DNA of 64,000 nt from Methanoregula sp. Its GTDB lineage: Archaea; Halobacteriota; Methanomicrobia; Methanomicrobiales; Methanospirillaceae. Below, one piece after another: positions 19,322 to 28,108 of this stretch (positions are counted from its first letter, which is position 1; the number at the start of each line of letters is the position of its first letter). The notes beneath the pieces were generated by a model that was not told the DNA's origin, did no database searches, and saw only the letters and a program-made list of their open reading frames with translations. Position numbers and translations under genes: made by a program. The DNA is taken from the NCBI GenBank assembly GCA_026625165.1, contig CP112999.1, forward strand, positions 1,550,001 through 1,614,000, in the 5' to 3' direction.

Positions 19322-21466
19322 TTGGGCATCTTTGATAAGGTTCTCCCTCATCATAAGGCTAAAGAAGATCAGCCAGCAGCCCATCACGCAGACAAACCCG
19401 CACACCACGCGCTCGGGGCGTCAACTGGGGCTCTTGAATATGACCCCCAGAGCGTGACATTCTGGATACGCAAGGGGCACAACCATTGTTCTGTCGGCGA
19501 GAGCAGTGAAGCATTTTTATGCTACGAGAAAGGGCTCGCGATCGAGCCTGATAATGCTGACCTCTGGGTTCACCGCGGGATTGCGTTGGGAAACCTTGGG
19601 AAATGCACCGAAGCCATTTCATCCTTTGATAAAGCCCTGGCATTAGACCCCGCGAATGTAAATGCAGCTCTTAACCGTGGGGTGGCACTCGGGGCAATCG
19701 GGAAGTGCGAGGAGGCACTGGGCGCATTTGACAGGACGCTTCAGGGGAACCCTGATAATGCTCTTGCATGGTACAACAAAGGCGTCGCCCTGCTCCTTTT
19801 AGGAAAACAGGGGGAAGCAACCAGTGCATATGAAAAGGCTTTTGAGATAAGCCCTGATCTCCCGGTCATTCCTGAAAATATCCTCACCATGTTAAACAAG
19901 AGTGCCATCCTTGAGAACGTCGGAAAGAATGAGGAGGCACTGCAGGTGCTCGACCAGGCGCTTTCCGTGAACCTGAAGTGCACGGAGTGCTGGATACGCA
20001 AGGGCAGGATTTTCAGGAAACTAGGCAAGTTCAAGGAGGCAGTCTGGGAGATAGAGCGTGCGATCGCGGCTGCCCCCCATGACACGGTTGCACTTGAAGA
20101 ACTCAGGATAACTCTCATCGGTCTGGGAAAACTTGAAGGCGCGGTGTGGGCATTTGAAAAAGCGCTTGAGCTCAACCCAAATGATCCCGACGCATGGTGC
20201 GGCAAAGGTGATACCTGTTTTGCGCTCGGGAACCCTGCCGAGGCTCTTGCAGCGTTTGAAAAAGCGCTCGCGCTGGACCCGAATAATATCCCGGCACTCA
20301 CCGGCACGGCAGATATCTTCCGGAAGACTGGTGAACATGCACTTGCAGTCGGGAAATACGATGCTGTGCTTGATATCGATCCCTCGCGTGCCCGTTGCTG
20401 GTACCACAGGGGGATCTGCCTCCAGACACTTGAAAACTACAAAGAAGCGCTTGCATCCTACCGTAAGGCGATCTCGCTGGGGCTTGATGATGCGGACCTG
20501 TATTACGGAGAGGGGGTTGTGCTCTCAAGCCTCTCATGGCACCTTGAAGCATCTGATGCATTCACACGGTGCCTCAAGAAAAACCCCAATAATGCGGTGG
20601 CATGGTATAACCACGGAGTTGTCCTTGAAAAACTGGGACGTCACCAGGAGGCACTTGCTGCATATGACCATTCGATTGCCCTTGATCCGGCAAGCATCTC
20701 TTCATGGTACAACAAGGGCGTTGTGCTTGAAGCGCTGGGGAAGGATGAAGATGCGATAAAGGCATACGACCATGTCCTCTCTCTCGATCCCAATAACGAA
20801 CATGCCATCTTTAACAAAGGCGTTGCTCTCGAGCATCTTGGGAAAGAGACAGAAGCAGTCCACGCCTTTACCCGGGCACTCGACATCGATTCCCGGGACA
20901 AGGAGGCCCTTCTTGCAAAAGGGATGGCACTGGAGCATCTCGGAAAAATGGATGAGTCCCTGCAATGTTACGATGAATCCCTGTCGCTTGACGAGAAGAA
21001 TGTCTGTGCATGGGAGCGCAAAGCCGAGATCCTTGAAAAGGAGGAGAAATATTTCGAAGCAGCGGAATGTTACGAACGCGCAATCTCCCTTGACCCGAAC
21101 CTTACGGAGGCCCGGGAAGGCCTGAGCCATCTCCAGCCATGCCTTGACATTATCTGCACAAAAACCCGGAAAAACCCGTCGGGGTGGTTTACCATGGAGA
21201 TGCTTTTAAAAAATACCGGTAAAGCGTTTGCCTACGATGTTTCCATGAGTATCCCTGCATGTGAGGACGTAAAAATTCCCAAAACCTTTGTTGTCGCTAA
21301 CGGGCAGGAGAAAAGCGTTGTCGTCCATGTGTTGCCCGGGATAAAATCCAAGGATATAGTAGAGATCTGCACCCTCTACCATAACGGTATTGGCAAGAAT
21401 TATGAACAGAAACTCCCTGTCCCGCTGGTGGAAAAAGACGGAGGGGAAAACCCGGAACCCCGATAA
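19322..21466 (+). CDS. Long TPR-repeat protein with C-terminal beta domain
   Basis: Translation probably starts at TTG 19322 (MGIFDKVLPHH), which has AAAAGGAG 10 bases upstream and a TATA-like TTTATATAA near 19264. The 714-residue product has a His/Ala-rich N-terminus, then about 16 TPR units (residues 45-600) with the repeated pattern A-W-Y-N-K-G-x-x-L. The last 110 residues form a beta-rich domain (LDIICTKTRKNPSGWFTMEM) that resembles CARDB-like modules. No signal peptide is seen. It is probably a cytoplasmic scaffold; partners are unknown. Confidence 0.85.
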   Translation: MGIFDKVLPHHKAKEDQPAAHHADKPAHHALGASTGALEYDPQSVTFWIRKGHNHCSVGESSEAFLCYEKGLAIEPDNADLWVHRGIALGNLGKCTEAISSFDKALALDPANVNAALNRGVALGAIGKCEEALGAFDRTLQGNPDNALAWYNKGVALLLLGKQGEATSAYEKAFEISPDLPVIPENILTMLNKSAILENVGKNEEALQVLDQALSVNLKCTECWIRKGRIFRKLGKFKEAVWEIERAIAAAPHDTVALEELRITLIGLGKLEGAVWAFEKALELNPNDPDAWCGKGDTCFALGNPAEALAAFEKALALDPNNIPALTGTADIFRKTGEHALAVGKYDAVLDIDPSRARCWYHRGICLQTLENYKEALASYRKAISLGLDDADLYYGEGVVLSSLSWHLEASDAFTRCLKKNPNNAVAWYNHGVVLEKLGRHQEALAAYDHSIALDPASISSWYNKGVVLEALGKDEDAIKAYDHVLSLDPNNEHAIFNKGVALEHLGKETEAVHAFTRALDIDSRDKEALLAKGMALEHLGKMDESLQCYDESLSLDEKNVCAWERKAEILEKEEKYFEAAECYERAISLDPNLTEAREGLSHLQPCLDIICTKTRKNPSGWFTMEMLLKNTGKAFAYDVSMSIPACEDVKIPKTFVVANGQEKSVVVHVLPGIKSKDIVEICTLYHNGIGKNYEQKLPVPLVEKDGGENPEPR

Positions 21467-21518
21467 AGGATACTGCAAAAAACCTTCCGGCACTTTTTTA
21501 ACGATGGGAAAAACCCGT

Positions 21519-21773
21519 TCACTTCCTTCCTCTGATCATCCCGATAAGGATGAGTGCGAGGCCGAGTATTGAGATAAGAATCGCCGGGGATTTTCGGATA
21601 AAAAACGCAAGCGACGGCTCTGATTCCAGCCCGGAGATGAGCAGGGAGCCTTAGGTCGAGGTAAAGGAGATGATGTCATTGGAAAACAGGAATTCTCCGG
21701 GGAGGACAAACGCGATGATCCCGATGATCAGTGCGATGATCCCGAGCATTTTGGCGAGTCGGGCAAGGGTCAC
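21519..21773 (-). pseudogene. Small two-helix membrane protein broken by an in-frame TAA
   Basis: A GTG at 21773 with AGGAG upstream opens a frame reading VTLARLAKMLGIIALIIG, a first hydrophobic helix. It meets TAA at 21651-21653 after FTST. The same frame then continues without interruption through GSLLISGLESEPSLAFF and a second helix (SPAILISILGLALILIG) to a TGA at 21519. The two halves look like one 84-residue protein with a single C-to-T change of a CAA codon. TAA rules out pyrrolysine. A sequencing error is the other explanation. Confidence 0.65.
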
Positions 21774-21927
21774 GGTGCTCCTGATAAGGGGTGATGGTGC
21801 AGGAACAATATAGTTTTTGGAGATAAAGGGGGAGAGACAGGAAAGCTGTTTCAGATATGATATGCCGATAACGGGATATTGGCAAGGTACCCGGTCTTTA
21901 TTATGTCAGGTAGTTTCCATCATCTGA

Positions 21928-23073
21928 TCACCGATCACGTATCGCTGCCGAGATCGCATCAACCGGCGCATCCGTCTTGATCCCATACCCTGAATAATGG
22001 GTTCGGGTCGCAGCGAACCCCTGCGAAGCAAGACGTCCAATAACCGTTGTGATCTCCGGTGGCGACACGCTGAGCCATTTCGCAAAGACATGGTAATCGT
22101 AATGGGACGATGTGTCAAGCTCCCCTGCACAGATCGCAAGGAGTCTTGTTAGATCCTTTTTTGTCCCCAGTTCCATGCCCTCAATCCGTTCCTGCATCCG
22201 TGCAAGGAGCGGCCGGTCATTGATGCTGCCAAGCCAGAGTGGGCCTATGGGCTCCATGAGTCCGCCGCAGTGCGGGCATGCATTTTTTTCCGCAATTATA
22301 CCCGGTGATTCTTTCCGGTAAGGGCATGTTTTGCACTGGAGCACAAAACCGATCCGGGCAAGCGTGCGGTCAGCTGCACGTGCACCGCCGACAAGCCGCA
22401 GGTGGAGCCGGAAGAAGTGCTCACGGGCAAAACAGAAGAGCGGTTCGATCCCCCGGTCGTACTTGATTGTTTCCCGTGCAGCAAAACCAAGAAGAACGCG
22501 CAACCCGACCTCCGCATGGAACTCGGTATTTCTTGGGGTGGCGAAGTACCGGCGCATTCCCGCCTTCAGGTGAGCCCCGCAGAGTGGTGCCGTATCGGTG
22601 GCAGTCAAAAAAAGATACCGGCGTGCTCCTCGTATCCCGGCATCGGCAAACGGGGCAGGAGTGCCAAAAGGGTCGATGTCAACGGCATCAAACCGTCGTT
22701 CCGAGAGCAGTGCCCGTGCATCCCGTCGCACAAACTCGATGGGCAAACCGGTATGTTCAATGTTCTTTTCAATGAGGGCGATTGCTTCAGGGTCACGGTC
22801 GTTGATTGTGACATGAACCCCGCATTCACGGGCAATCCGGATCCCCCTTACCCCGGTCGCTCCCATTGCATCGAGGTAATCCTTGGGAGCAGGTTCAACG
22901 CAGGTGCAGAAAAGGACGGTTGCGTCGCGGTTCAGTTCCATACGACGGTTGAAAAAGACAGCGCCGGTGTTGGGAGGGAAACTGGTCGTGGCATCCTGCA
23001 CCGGAACAAAAAACGCAGTCCTGCCTTCCGTCGCCTCAACAAGTTCCATTTCAGCAGGACTGTTCGGGCTCAA
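21928..23073 (-). CDS. trm1: tRNA (guanine26-N2)-dimethyltransferase
   Basis: A 381-residue SAM-dependent enzyme making m2,2G26 in tRNA. The N-terminus has TEGRTAFFVP and VFFNRRMELNRD; the SAM site includes DAMGATGVRGIRIA, and the catalytic-type motif VDIDPFGTPAPF is clear. A C-terminal zinc-binding part has CKTCPYR and CPHCGGLMEPIGPLW. The frame allows TTG at 23073 or ATG at 23049; neither has a strong ribosome binding site. It is divergent from tRNA-Arg, a possible substrate, with a shared promoter gap of 37 bases. Confidence 0.94.
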   Translation of the reverse strand: MSPNSPAEMELVEATEGRTAFFVPVQDATTSFPPNTGAVFFNRRMELNRDATVLFCTCVEPAPKDYLDAMGATGVRGIRIARECGVHVTINDRDPEAIALIEKNIEHTGLPIEFVRRDARALLSERRFDAVDIDPFGTPAPFADAGIRGARRYLFLTATDTAPLCGAHLKAGMRRYFATPRNTEFHAEVGLRVLLGFAARETIKYDRGIEPLFCFAREHFFRLHLRLVGGARAADRTLARIGFVLQCKTCPYRKESPGIIAEKNACPHCGGLMEPIGPLWLGSINDRPLLARMQERIEGMELGTKKDLTRLLAICAGELDTSSHYDYHVFAKWLSVSPPEITTVIGRLASQGFAATRTHYSGYGIKTDAPVDAISAAIRDR

Positions 23074-23077
23074 AAAC

Positions 23078-23087
23078 CTTATACATA
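23078..23087. promoter_or_regulatory. TATA-like element between trm1 and tRNA-Arg
   Basis: CTTATACATA lies about 25-30 bases upstream of the tRNA-Arg 5' end. The complementary strand offers TATGTATAAG just before the trm1 start. With 37 bases between the two genes, the two promoters must overlap. Confidence 0.5.
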
Positions 23088-23110
23088 TGCCTCGGCAAAT
23101 GGTATGGGGA

Positions 23111-23185
23111 GGGCGAGTGGCTTAGCCCGGACATAGCGTCAGCCTCCTAAGCTGAATGCCGGGGGTTCAAATCCCCCCTCGCCCG
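23111..23185 (+). tRNA. tRNA-Arg (CCU)
   Basis: 75 bases fold as a cloverleaf with acceptor stem GGGCGAG/CTCGCCC and discriminator G. The anticodon stem TCAGC/GCTGA holds loop CTCCTAA (anticodon CCU). The T arm GGGGG-TTCAAAT-CCCCC is perfect. CCA is not encoded. Confidence 0.95.
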
Positions 23186-23249
23186 TCAATAATTCACATT
23201 TCTTCTCGAGCAGTTTAATAGGATGTCAGTCAAAATAGTTGATTGCGCC

Positions 23250-24092
23250 ATGAGCCTTCAGGGATATATTGCCATCACCCGCCCTCTCAACGCGGTTGTC
23301 TCCGGTCTTGCAGCAGCTCTCGGTTACCTGATTGCGACGGGCACACTCATCCCTGCGACCCTGATCCTTATCCCCATTGTGATACTGATCACAGCTGCCG
23401 GTAATGTCATCAACGATTACTTTGATGCAGATATTGATGCAATCAACCGCCCACGGAGGCCTATCCCATCCGGTGAAGTAACGCGGACTTCTGCCCGGTC
23501 GTATGCAATCATCCTCTTTTTAGCTGGCGTCCTCCTCTCCCTGTTTACCAACCCGCTCTGTATTGCTATCGCCATCTTCAATTCCCTTCTCCTCATCGCA
23601 TATGCCGGCAGGCTGAAACGTGTGCCGGTGTCCGGCAATATCGCCGTCTCCTGCCTAGCTGCCAGCATCTTTTTATTTGGCGGGGCGTTCGCAGGGATTG
23701 GGGGTCTGGTACGGAACCTGCCGCTTGGGACCATCACGTTCTTTGCAATGATGGCGCGGGAACTGCTCAAGGATGCTGAAGATGTCAAAGGCGATGCAGC
23801 GGGAGGCGCTCGTACGCTTCCCATGAATATTGGGATCAGGAGCACCGGCCGGATTGCCTTTTCCTGCGGAGTCATTGCGATCTGCGTAAGCCTTCTCCCC
23901 GGCCTTTGGTGGGGCAGCATTTATGTCGCGGGGATCGGGTTTGTTGACCTGTTCATCCTTGCCGGTATTTCCCGCGTCCTTCCTTGTGAAACCCCTGCCT
24001 GTGTCACGGCATCCCGGGCAACAACCATGCTCAAAGCCGGCATGTTCGCATCGCTTATCGTCTTTGCGCTTGCCGCAGTGTTTATGAAATAA
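23250..24092 (+). CDS. UbiA-family digeranylgeranylglyceryl phosphate synthase
   Basis: The ATG at 23250 (MSLQGYIAITRPLNA) matches the usual N-terminus and leaves a TATA-like TTTAATA about 33 bases upstream; a frame-matching ATG at 23223 is the alternative. The 280-residue protein has about eight membrane helices. The two Asp-rich motifs are NDYFDADIDAINRP (about 62) and KDAEDVKGDAAGG (about 175), which bind Mg-prenyl diphosphate. It most likely adds the second geranylgeranyl chain in archaeal ether-lipid synthesis. Another UbiA prenyltransferase role is less likely. Confidence 0.88.
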   Translation: MSLQGYIAITRPLNAVVSGLAAALGYLIATGTLIPATLILIPIVILITAAGNVINDYFDADIDAINRPRRPIPSGEVTRTSARSYAIILFLAGVLLSLFTNPLCIAIAIFNSLLLIAYAGRLKRVPVSGNIAVSCLAASIFLFGGAFAGIGGLVRNLPLGTITFFAMMARELLKDAEDVKGDAAGGARTLPMNIGIRSTGRIAFSCGVIAICVSLLPGLWWGSIYVAGIGFVDLFILAGISRVLPCETPACVTASRATTMLKAGMFASLIVFALAAVFMK

Positions 24093-24165
24093 CCAATCCT
24101 CCGGCCCTTTAGCACCCAAGCAACAGGTTTATCCCGCACCCAAACCTCAACTACCATGAGGAGCA

Positions 24166-24579
24166 ATGGCAAAGGTATTCCAGAAGGGAGACACGTTCTT
24201 TGCACAGAGAGGCGCGTATTTTGACGGCAATGTCAGGATCGACGGAAATTTCATCGTACCTGCACACACGCATTTCTGGGGCAGGCTCAACGTCAGCGGA
24301 CAACTCGAGCTCGGCCCCCGCTCAAGCGTAGCGCTTGGCATCTCCTGCGGTAGTGCCATCATCGGGAGTAATGCACGGATTAAGGGGCCGATCGTCGCAA
24401 CTGGGGATGTCACCGTGCTTGACCATGCCATCGTGCATTCCATACAGGCAGACGGTAAAGTGATCCTGCGCCAGGGCGTCCGTGTAGGCGACGTTGCAGC
24501 AGGCGACACCCTGTTTATTCACGGTAAAATCAAGAGCGGGAAGTTAATCGGAAAGAACGTAAAAGTCCTGGGGGACTGA
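24166..24579 (+). CDS. Bactofilin-like polymer-forming protein
   Basis: A 137-residue soluble protein with ATGAGGAGCA just before the ATG. It is a run of short beta-strand turns (GAYFDGNVRIDGNFIV, NVSGQLELGPRSSVALG, GSNARIKGPIV) typical of right-handed beta-helix proteins such as bactofilins. No membrane segment or enzyme motif is seen. Its last 36 bases overlap the 3' end of the DUF116 gene on the other strand. A scaffold or envelope-associated role is inferred. Confidence 0.7.
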   Translation: MAKVFQKGDTFFAQRGAYFDGNVRIDGNFIVPAHTHFWGRLNVSGQLELGPRSSVALGISCGSAIIGSNARIKGPIVATGDVTVLDHAIVHSIQADGKVILRQGVRVGDVAAGDTLFIHGKIKSGKLIGKNVKVLGD

Positions 24580-25245
24580 AGACGGATCGGCACCGAGGAT
24601 CGCTATTTCGTATACGTCAGACCAGTTGACCAGGGTCTCAACACATCCCTCTTTTGCGGTTACAACCCCCATTGCCACGAGCCCGATCTTATCAGCCATG
24701 TCAATACCCTCTTTTACCTCAGAAAGGCACCCGATACCGATGATCGCTTTCGGCCTGTATTTTTTAACCATCCGTTTGATGAACGACGACCCGGGGACGA
24801 CAAAGACCCGGTAGCCCATCTTTTCCAGAAGAAGGTGAGTCTGGCCGATGGTGCACTGCCCGCATGCCCGGCATTTGAGCCCTTCAGGGGTCAGGTGGGC
24901 CGGGCAGCGGGAAGAACGAAGACACTGGGGCAAAAAGATCGCACGATCGACAACAGGCACCCGTTCGAAGTCACTCTTGCTCATCGTGTTGTGGAGTTTG
25001 ATGAAAAATGAAAGCATCTCACGGTCTTCAAGGCCCAGCAGCCGGAAGATCGCCTTTGCAAACCCTTCTGTAAAGACAAGCCCTGCACGTAAAAATCCCG
25101 GGAAATACAGCCTGCCCTTTTTTATCGAGTGGAGCGATATGATTACCAGTACAAATGCGAGCAGCACCATGCCAAGAATGATGATGACCGTAACCACACC
25201 AATGATCGTCATCAGCCCTTCATACGGTGCAAGTGAGAGATCCAT
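24544..25245 (-). CDS. DUF116 membrane-anchored cysteine protein
   Basis: A 233-residue protein with one N-terminal membrane helix (about 10-37, IIGVVTVIIILGMVLLAF). The cytoplasmic DUF116 part has cysteines in LPQCLRSSRCPAHL, LKCRACGQCTIG and GIGCLSEV, plus the conserved VVPGSSFIKRM. The clustered cysteines suggest Fe-S or zinc binding. The function of the family is unknown. It is the last gene of a four-gene minus-strand operon with mtnA, the HdrA-like gene and the gamma-CA gene, 25 bases after mtnA. Confidence 0.83.
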   Translation of the reverse strand: MDLSLAPYEGLMTIIGVVTVIIILGMVLLAFVLVIISLHSIKKGRLYFPGFLRAGLVFTEGFAKAIFRLLGLEDREMLSFFIKLHNTMSKSDFERVPVVDRAIFLPQCLRSSRCPAHLTPEGLKCRACGQCTIGQTHLLLEKMGYRVFVVPGSSFIKRMVKKYRPKAIIGIGCLSEVKEGIDMADKIGLVAMGVVTAKEGCVETLVNWSDVYEIAILGADPSSVPQDFYVLSD

Positions 25246-25270
25246 ACCGGTAAACGCTCCGTTTGGTGTA

Positions 25271-26314
25271 TTATCTGATCGTGCGGTGATACGTTAATGC
25301 TTTCATATCAATAGGCGGGTGCAGGACGCCCCGTTCGGTGATGACAGCGGTGACCAGTTCCATCGGGGTCGCGTCAAATGCGGGATTTTTCACCTTCACC
25401 CTTTCCGGGACAATGGTGCGTGTCCCACATCGGGCTACCTCATCCCTCGAACGCTCTTCAATCATTACCTCTTTTTCAACAAGATCCGAGTCAAATGTCG
25501 AGATCGGAGCTGCCACGTAGAACGGGATCCCGTGATACCGGGCACATACCGCGTGCATGTAGGTGCCAATCTTGTTAAAGACCGCGTCGCGGGTGATCCG
25601 GTCCGCCCCGACAACGACGCAGTCGATGGAGGATGTGCGCATCAGGTGCGCTGCCATGGAATCGGTGATCACGGTCACATCGATCCCGTCACTTAAAAGT
25701 TCCCATGCCGTCAGGCGGGCACCCTGAAAAAGCGGGCGGGTCTCGCAGGCGATCACCTTAACGTCCTTTCCCTGCCCGGCAGCAGACCGTATCACGCCAA
25801 GTGCCGTCCCCCATGACTTGCAGGCGAGTGCTCCGGCATTGCAATGGGTAAGCACCGTGCACCGTTGAGGGAGCAGTGACGTCCCATGTTCCCCAATCGC
25901 GTGGCAACATGCTTCGTCCTCGCGAGCAACTGCCTGTGCTTCAGCCATTGCGATCGTTTTTGCTGCACCGGCAGACTCCGCTTTTTCCAAAGCGCCAATG
26001 ACCCGGTTGACCCCCCATGAGAGGTTGATCGCTGTCGGTCGCGTGGAGATGAGAAAATCGCCATTCCTGCGCATCTCTTCGAGAAATTTCTCAGTATCCC
26101 TTTTTTTGCACTTCGCTGCTGCAAGCGCTATGCCAAACGCCCCTGCAACACCGAGAGCGGGAGCGCCACGGACTTCAAGCCTCCTGATGGCAGTAGCGAG
26201 CCGCCGGACTGTCGTGCACTCGACAACAATATAGCGCCCGGGCAGCTTCGTCTGGTCGATATACCGTATACATCCGGCACTATCGTCCCATGCAATGGTA
26301 TCAGCTCGTTTCAC
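25271..26314 (-). CDS. mtnA: S-methyl-5-thioribose-1-phosphate isomerase (eIF2B-like)
   Basis: A 347-residue protein of normal MtnA length. Marks are RGAPALGVAGAFG (about 48), the catalytic Cys in THCNAGALAC (about 160), SMAAHLMRT, and the catalytic Asp in GADRITRDAVFNKIGT (about 240). It isomerises methylthioribose-1-phosphate in salvage of methylthioadenosine, and in methanogens also the 5-deoxyribose analogue. Its ATG overlaps the stop of the HdrA-like gene by four bases, so they are co-translated. An eIF2B-alpha role is excluded by the catalytic residues. Confidence 0.92.
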   Translation of the reverse strand: MKRADTIAWDDSAGCIRYIDQTKLPGRYIVVECTTVRRLATAIRRLEVRGAPALGVAGAFGIALAAAKCKKRDTEKFLEEMRRNGDFLISTRPTAINLSWGVNRVIGALEKAESAGAAKTIAMAEAQAVAREDEACCHAIGEHGTSLLPQRCTVLTHCNAGALACKSWGTALGVIRSAAGQGKDVKVIACETRPLFQGARLTAWELLSDGIDVTVITDSMAAHLMRTSSIDCVVVGADRITRDAVFNKIGTYMHAVCARYHGIPFYVAAPISTFDSDLVEKEVMIEERSRDEVARCGTRTIVPERVKVKNPAFDATPMELVTAVITERGVLHPPIDMKALTYHRTIR

Positions 26315-27597
26315 GCTGACCGCGTCCTTGTAGCATCGATGAAGGCACGCATTGCTGCAGACCCTGCATGCGCAACAGAGTCGGGGATATCTTTCGGGGC
26401 AGTTGTTGTCCCGGCAATATAGATGCCTGGTTTAATGGTTGAGACGGTATCCACTGCATCGTTTAAAGGTTTGATAAACCCGGTCTCCTCCAGCAGGATC
26501 CCGAGCCGTTGGGCGATGACTGCACTATCCCGGGCGGGCCCGATTCCGACGGACAGGACAACAAGGTCAGGGTGCAGGAGGACGACTTCGCCGTTCTCGG
26601 TATTCTCGACCTGGATGACCATTCCCCCGTTATCAGTTCGCACATCGGACGGCATACCATGCAGGAACCGTATCCCCATCGATTTTGCCCGTTCGAAATA
26701 TTCTTCATATCCCTTGCCGTAGGCTCGGATGTCAATATAGCATATGGTGACCTCGGTCTCCGGGTGCTTTTCCTTGATCAGGATTGCATTCTTGATCGCC
26801 TGCATGCAGCAGACGCATGAGCAGTACGGGCGACCTATGCTCATATCCCGCGAGCCCACGCACTGGAGGAATACAACGCTTTTTGGCACCTCCCCATCAC
26901 TCATGCGCATGAGATTTCCCATTGTAGGACCGCTTGCATTGATCATCCGCTCAAGCTCGAGGCTCGTGATAACATCAGGCAGGACAAGGTGACCGAACTG
27001 CCCTTTTTTCCGGGCATCAAAGACCGTATACCCGGTGGCAACAATGACGCTGGCGGCCGGAATCCTGACCGTTGTCACCTCGTCATTTTTCCTGATAGCA
27101 TCGAGCCCGCATACGTCATAGCACAACCCGCATTCGATACAGTGATCGGCATCTTTGATGACAATATCCGGAACCGGTTGCGGCTGAGGTTTATAGATTG
27201 CCTTCCGTATACCGATACCTGCATCGAACCGGTTGTACACCTCGACCGGACAGACCTGGATGCAGTCCCCGCACCCGTTGCAGAGCGACTCGTCGACATA
27301 TCGCGGGTTCTTTTTGACAGTCACAATAAAGTTGCCTACGTCACCCTCGACCGACTCCACCTCCGAACAGGTGTAGATTCTGATGTTTTTGTGACGACTG
27401 ACTTCGGCCATCTTGGGGGAAAGGATGCACATGGAGCAGTCATTCGTGGGAAATGTCTTGTCCAGCTGCGCCATGTGCCCGCCGATCGATGGCTCGCGGT
27501 CGACAAGATGGACAACAACACCGTGATTGGCAAGGTCAAGCGCTGCCTGGATGCCGGCAACACCCGCCCCGATTACAACCACGTCACCCATGGGCAT
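26311..27597 (-). CDS. Short HdrA-like FAD/Fe-S protein
   Basis: A 428-residue flavoprotein of the HdrA/QmoA family. The FAD site is VVVIGAGVAGIQAALDLA, followed by EPSIGGHMAQLDKTFP and DCSMCILSPKM, a family mark. Two [4Fe-4S] motifs follow: CNGCGDCIQVCPVEVY (about 110) and CIECGLCYDVCGLDAI (about 153). A second Cys group, CSCVCCMQAI, lies near 265. Canonical HdrA is about 650 residues with extra terminal Cys and ferredoxin domains; those are missing here. No hdrB or hdrC is adjacent. It probably transfers electrons to an unknown partner; flavin-based bifurcation is not shown. Confidence 0.82.
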   Translation of the reverse strand: MPMGDVVVIGAGVAGIQAALDLANHGVVVHLVDREPSIGGHMAQLDKTFPTNDCSMCILSPKMAEVSRHKNIRIYTCSEVESVEGDVGNFIVTVKKNPRYVDESLCNGCGDCIQVCPVEVYNRFDAGIGIRKAIYKPQPQPVPDIVIKDADHCIECGLCYDVCGLDAIRKNDEVTTVRIPAASVIVATGYTVFDARKKGQFGHLVLPDVITSLELERMINASGPTMGNLMRMSDGEVPKSVVFLQCVGSRDMSIGRPYCSCVCCMQAIKNAILIKEKHPETEVTICYIDIRAYGKGYEEYFERAKSMGIRFLHGMPSDVRTDNGGMVIQVENTENGEVVLLHPDLVVLSVGIGPARDSAVIAQRLGILLEETGFIKPLNDAVDTVSTIKPGIYIAGTTTAPKDIPDSVAHAGSAAMRAFIDATRTRSA

Positions 27598-28078
27598 ACT
27601 CCGTCGCGAGCTGGATGTACGACCGCGCGTTGGTCAGGATGTACTCTTTCTGGGCACTGGTCGCCTGTTTGATCACTTTTCCGGGAACCCCAACAACAAC
27701 AGAACCCTCCGGGATATCAGCCCCCTCGGTGACAACAGCACCTGCTCCGATCAGCGAACCAGAACCGACTTTGGCACCGTTCAGGACAATTGCCCCCATC
27801 CCGACAAGCACCTGGTCGCCGAGCGTGCACCCGTGCAGGATCGCCCCATGCCCGACGGAAACGTTGCTGCCGATGATCACCGGGTGTCCTTTGCTCGTGT
27901 GGACAACGCAGTTATCCTGGACGTTCGAGCCTTCACCGATGATAATCCGGTCTTTGTCAGCCCGCACAACCGCTGAAAACCAGATGCTTACGTTCGCCGT
28001 GAGGGTGACATCCCCGATAACCGTTGCATTGGGGGCAACAAAGAGCGGGTTGCCGACGACCTTTCCATCCATACCCAT
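27584..28078 (-). CDS. Gamma-class carbonic anhydrase-like hexapeptide protein
   Basis: A 164-residue left-handed beta-helix protein starting MGMDGKVVGN; the open frame to 28252 only runs through the opposite gene. Metal-ligand histidines are in CVVHTSKGHP and VSVGHGAILHGC, matching the three-His site of YrdA/Cam proteins. The acidic loop of true Cam is absent, so carbonic anhydrase activity is uncertain. Its last 14 bases overlap the HdrA-like start. Only 30 bases separate its start from the divergent coaD gene. Confidence 0.88.
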   Translation of the reverse strand: MGMDGKVVGNPLFVAPNATVIGDVTLTANVSIWFSAVVRADKDRIIIGEGSNVQDNCVVHTSKGHPVIIGSNVSVGHGAILHGCTLGDQVLVGMGAIVLNGAKVGSGSLIGAGAVVTEGADIPEGSVVVGVPGKVIKQATSAQKEYILTNARSYIQLATEYAHG

Positions 28079-28108
28079 AATACCATAGGAAATTAACGTA
28101 CAGAGAGT

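Noticed and set aside
21651-21653. Pyrrolysine readthrough of the stop
   Set aside because: The codon is TAA; pyrrolysine uses TAG.
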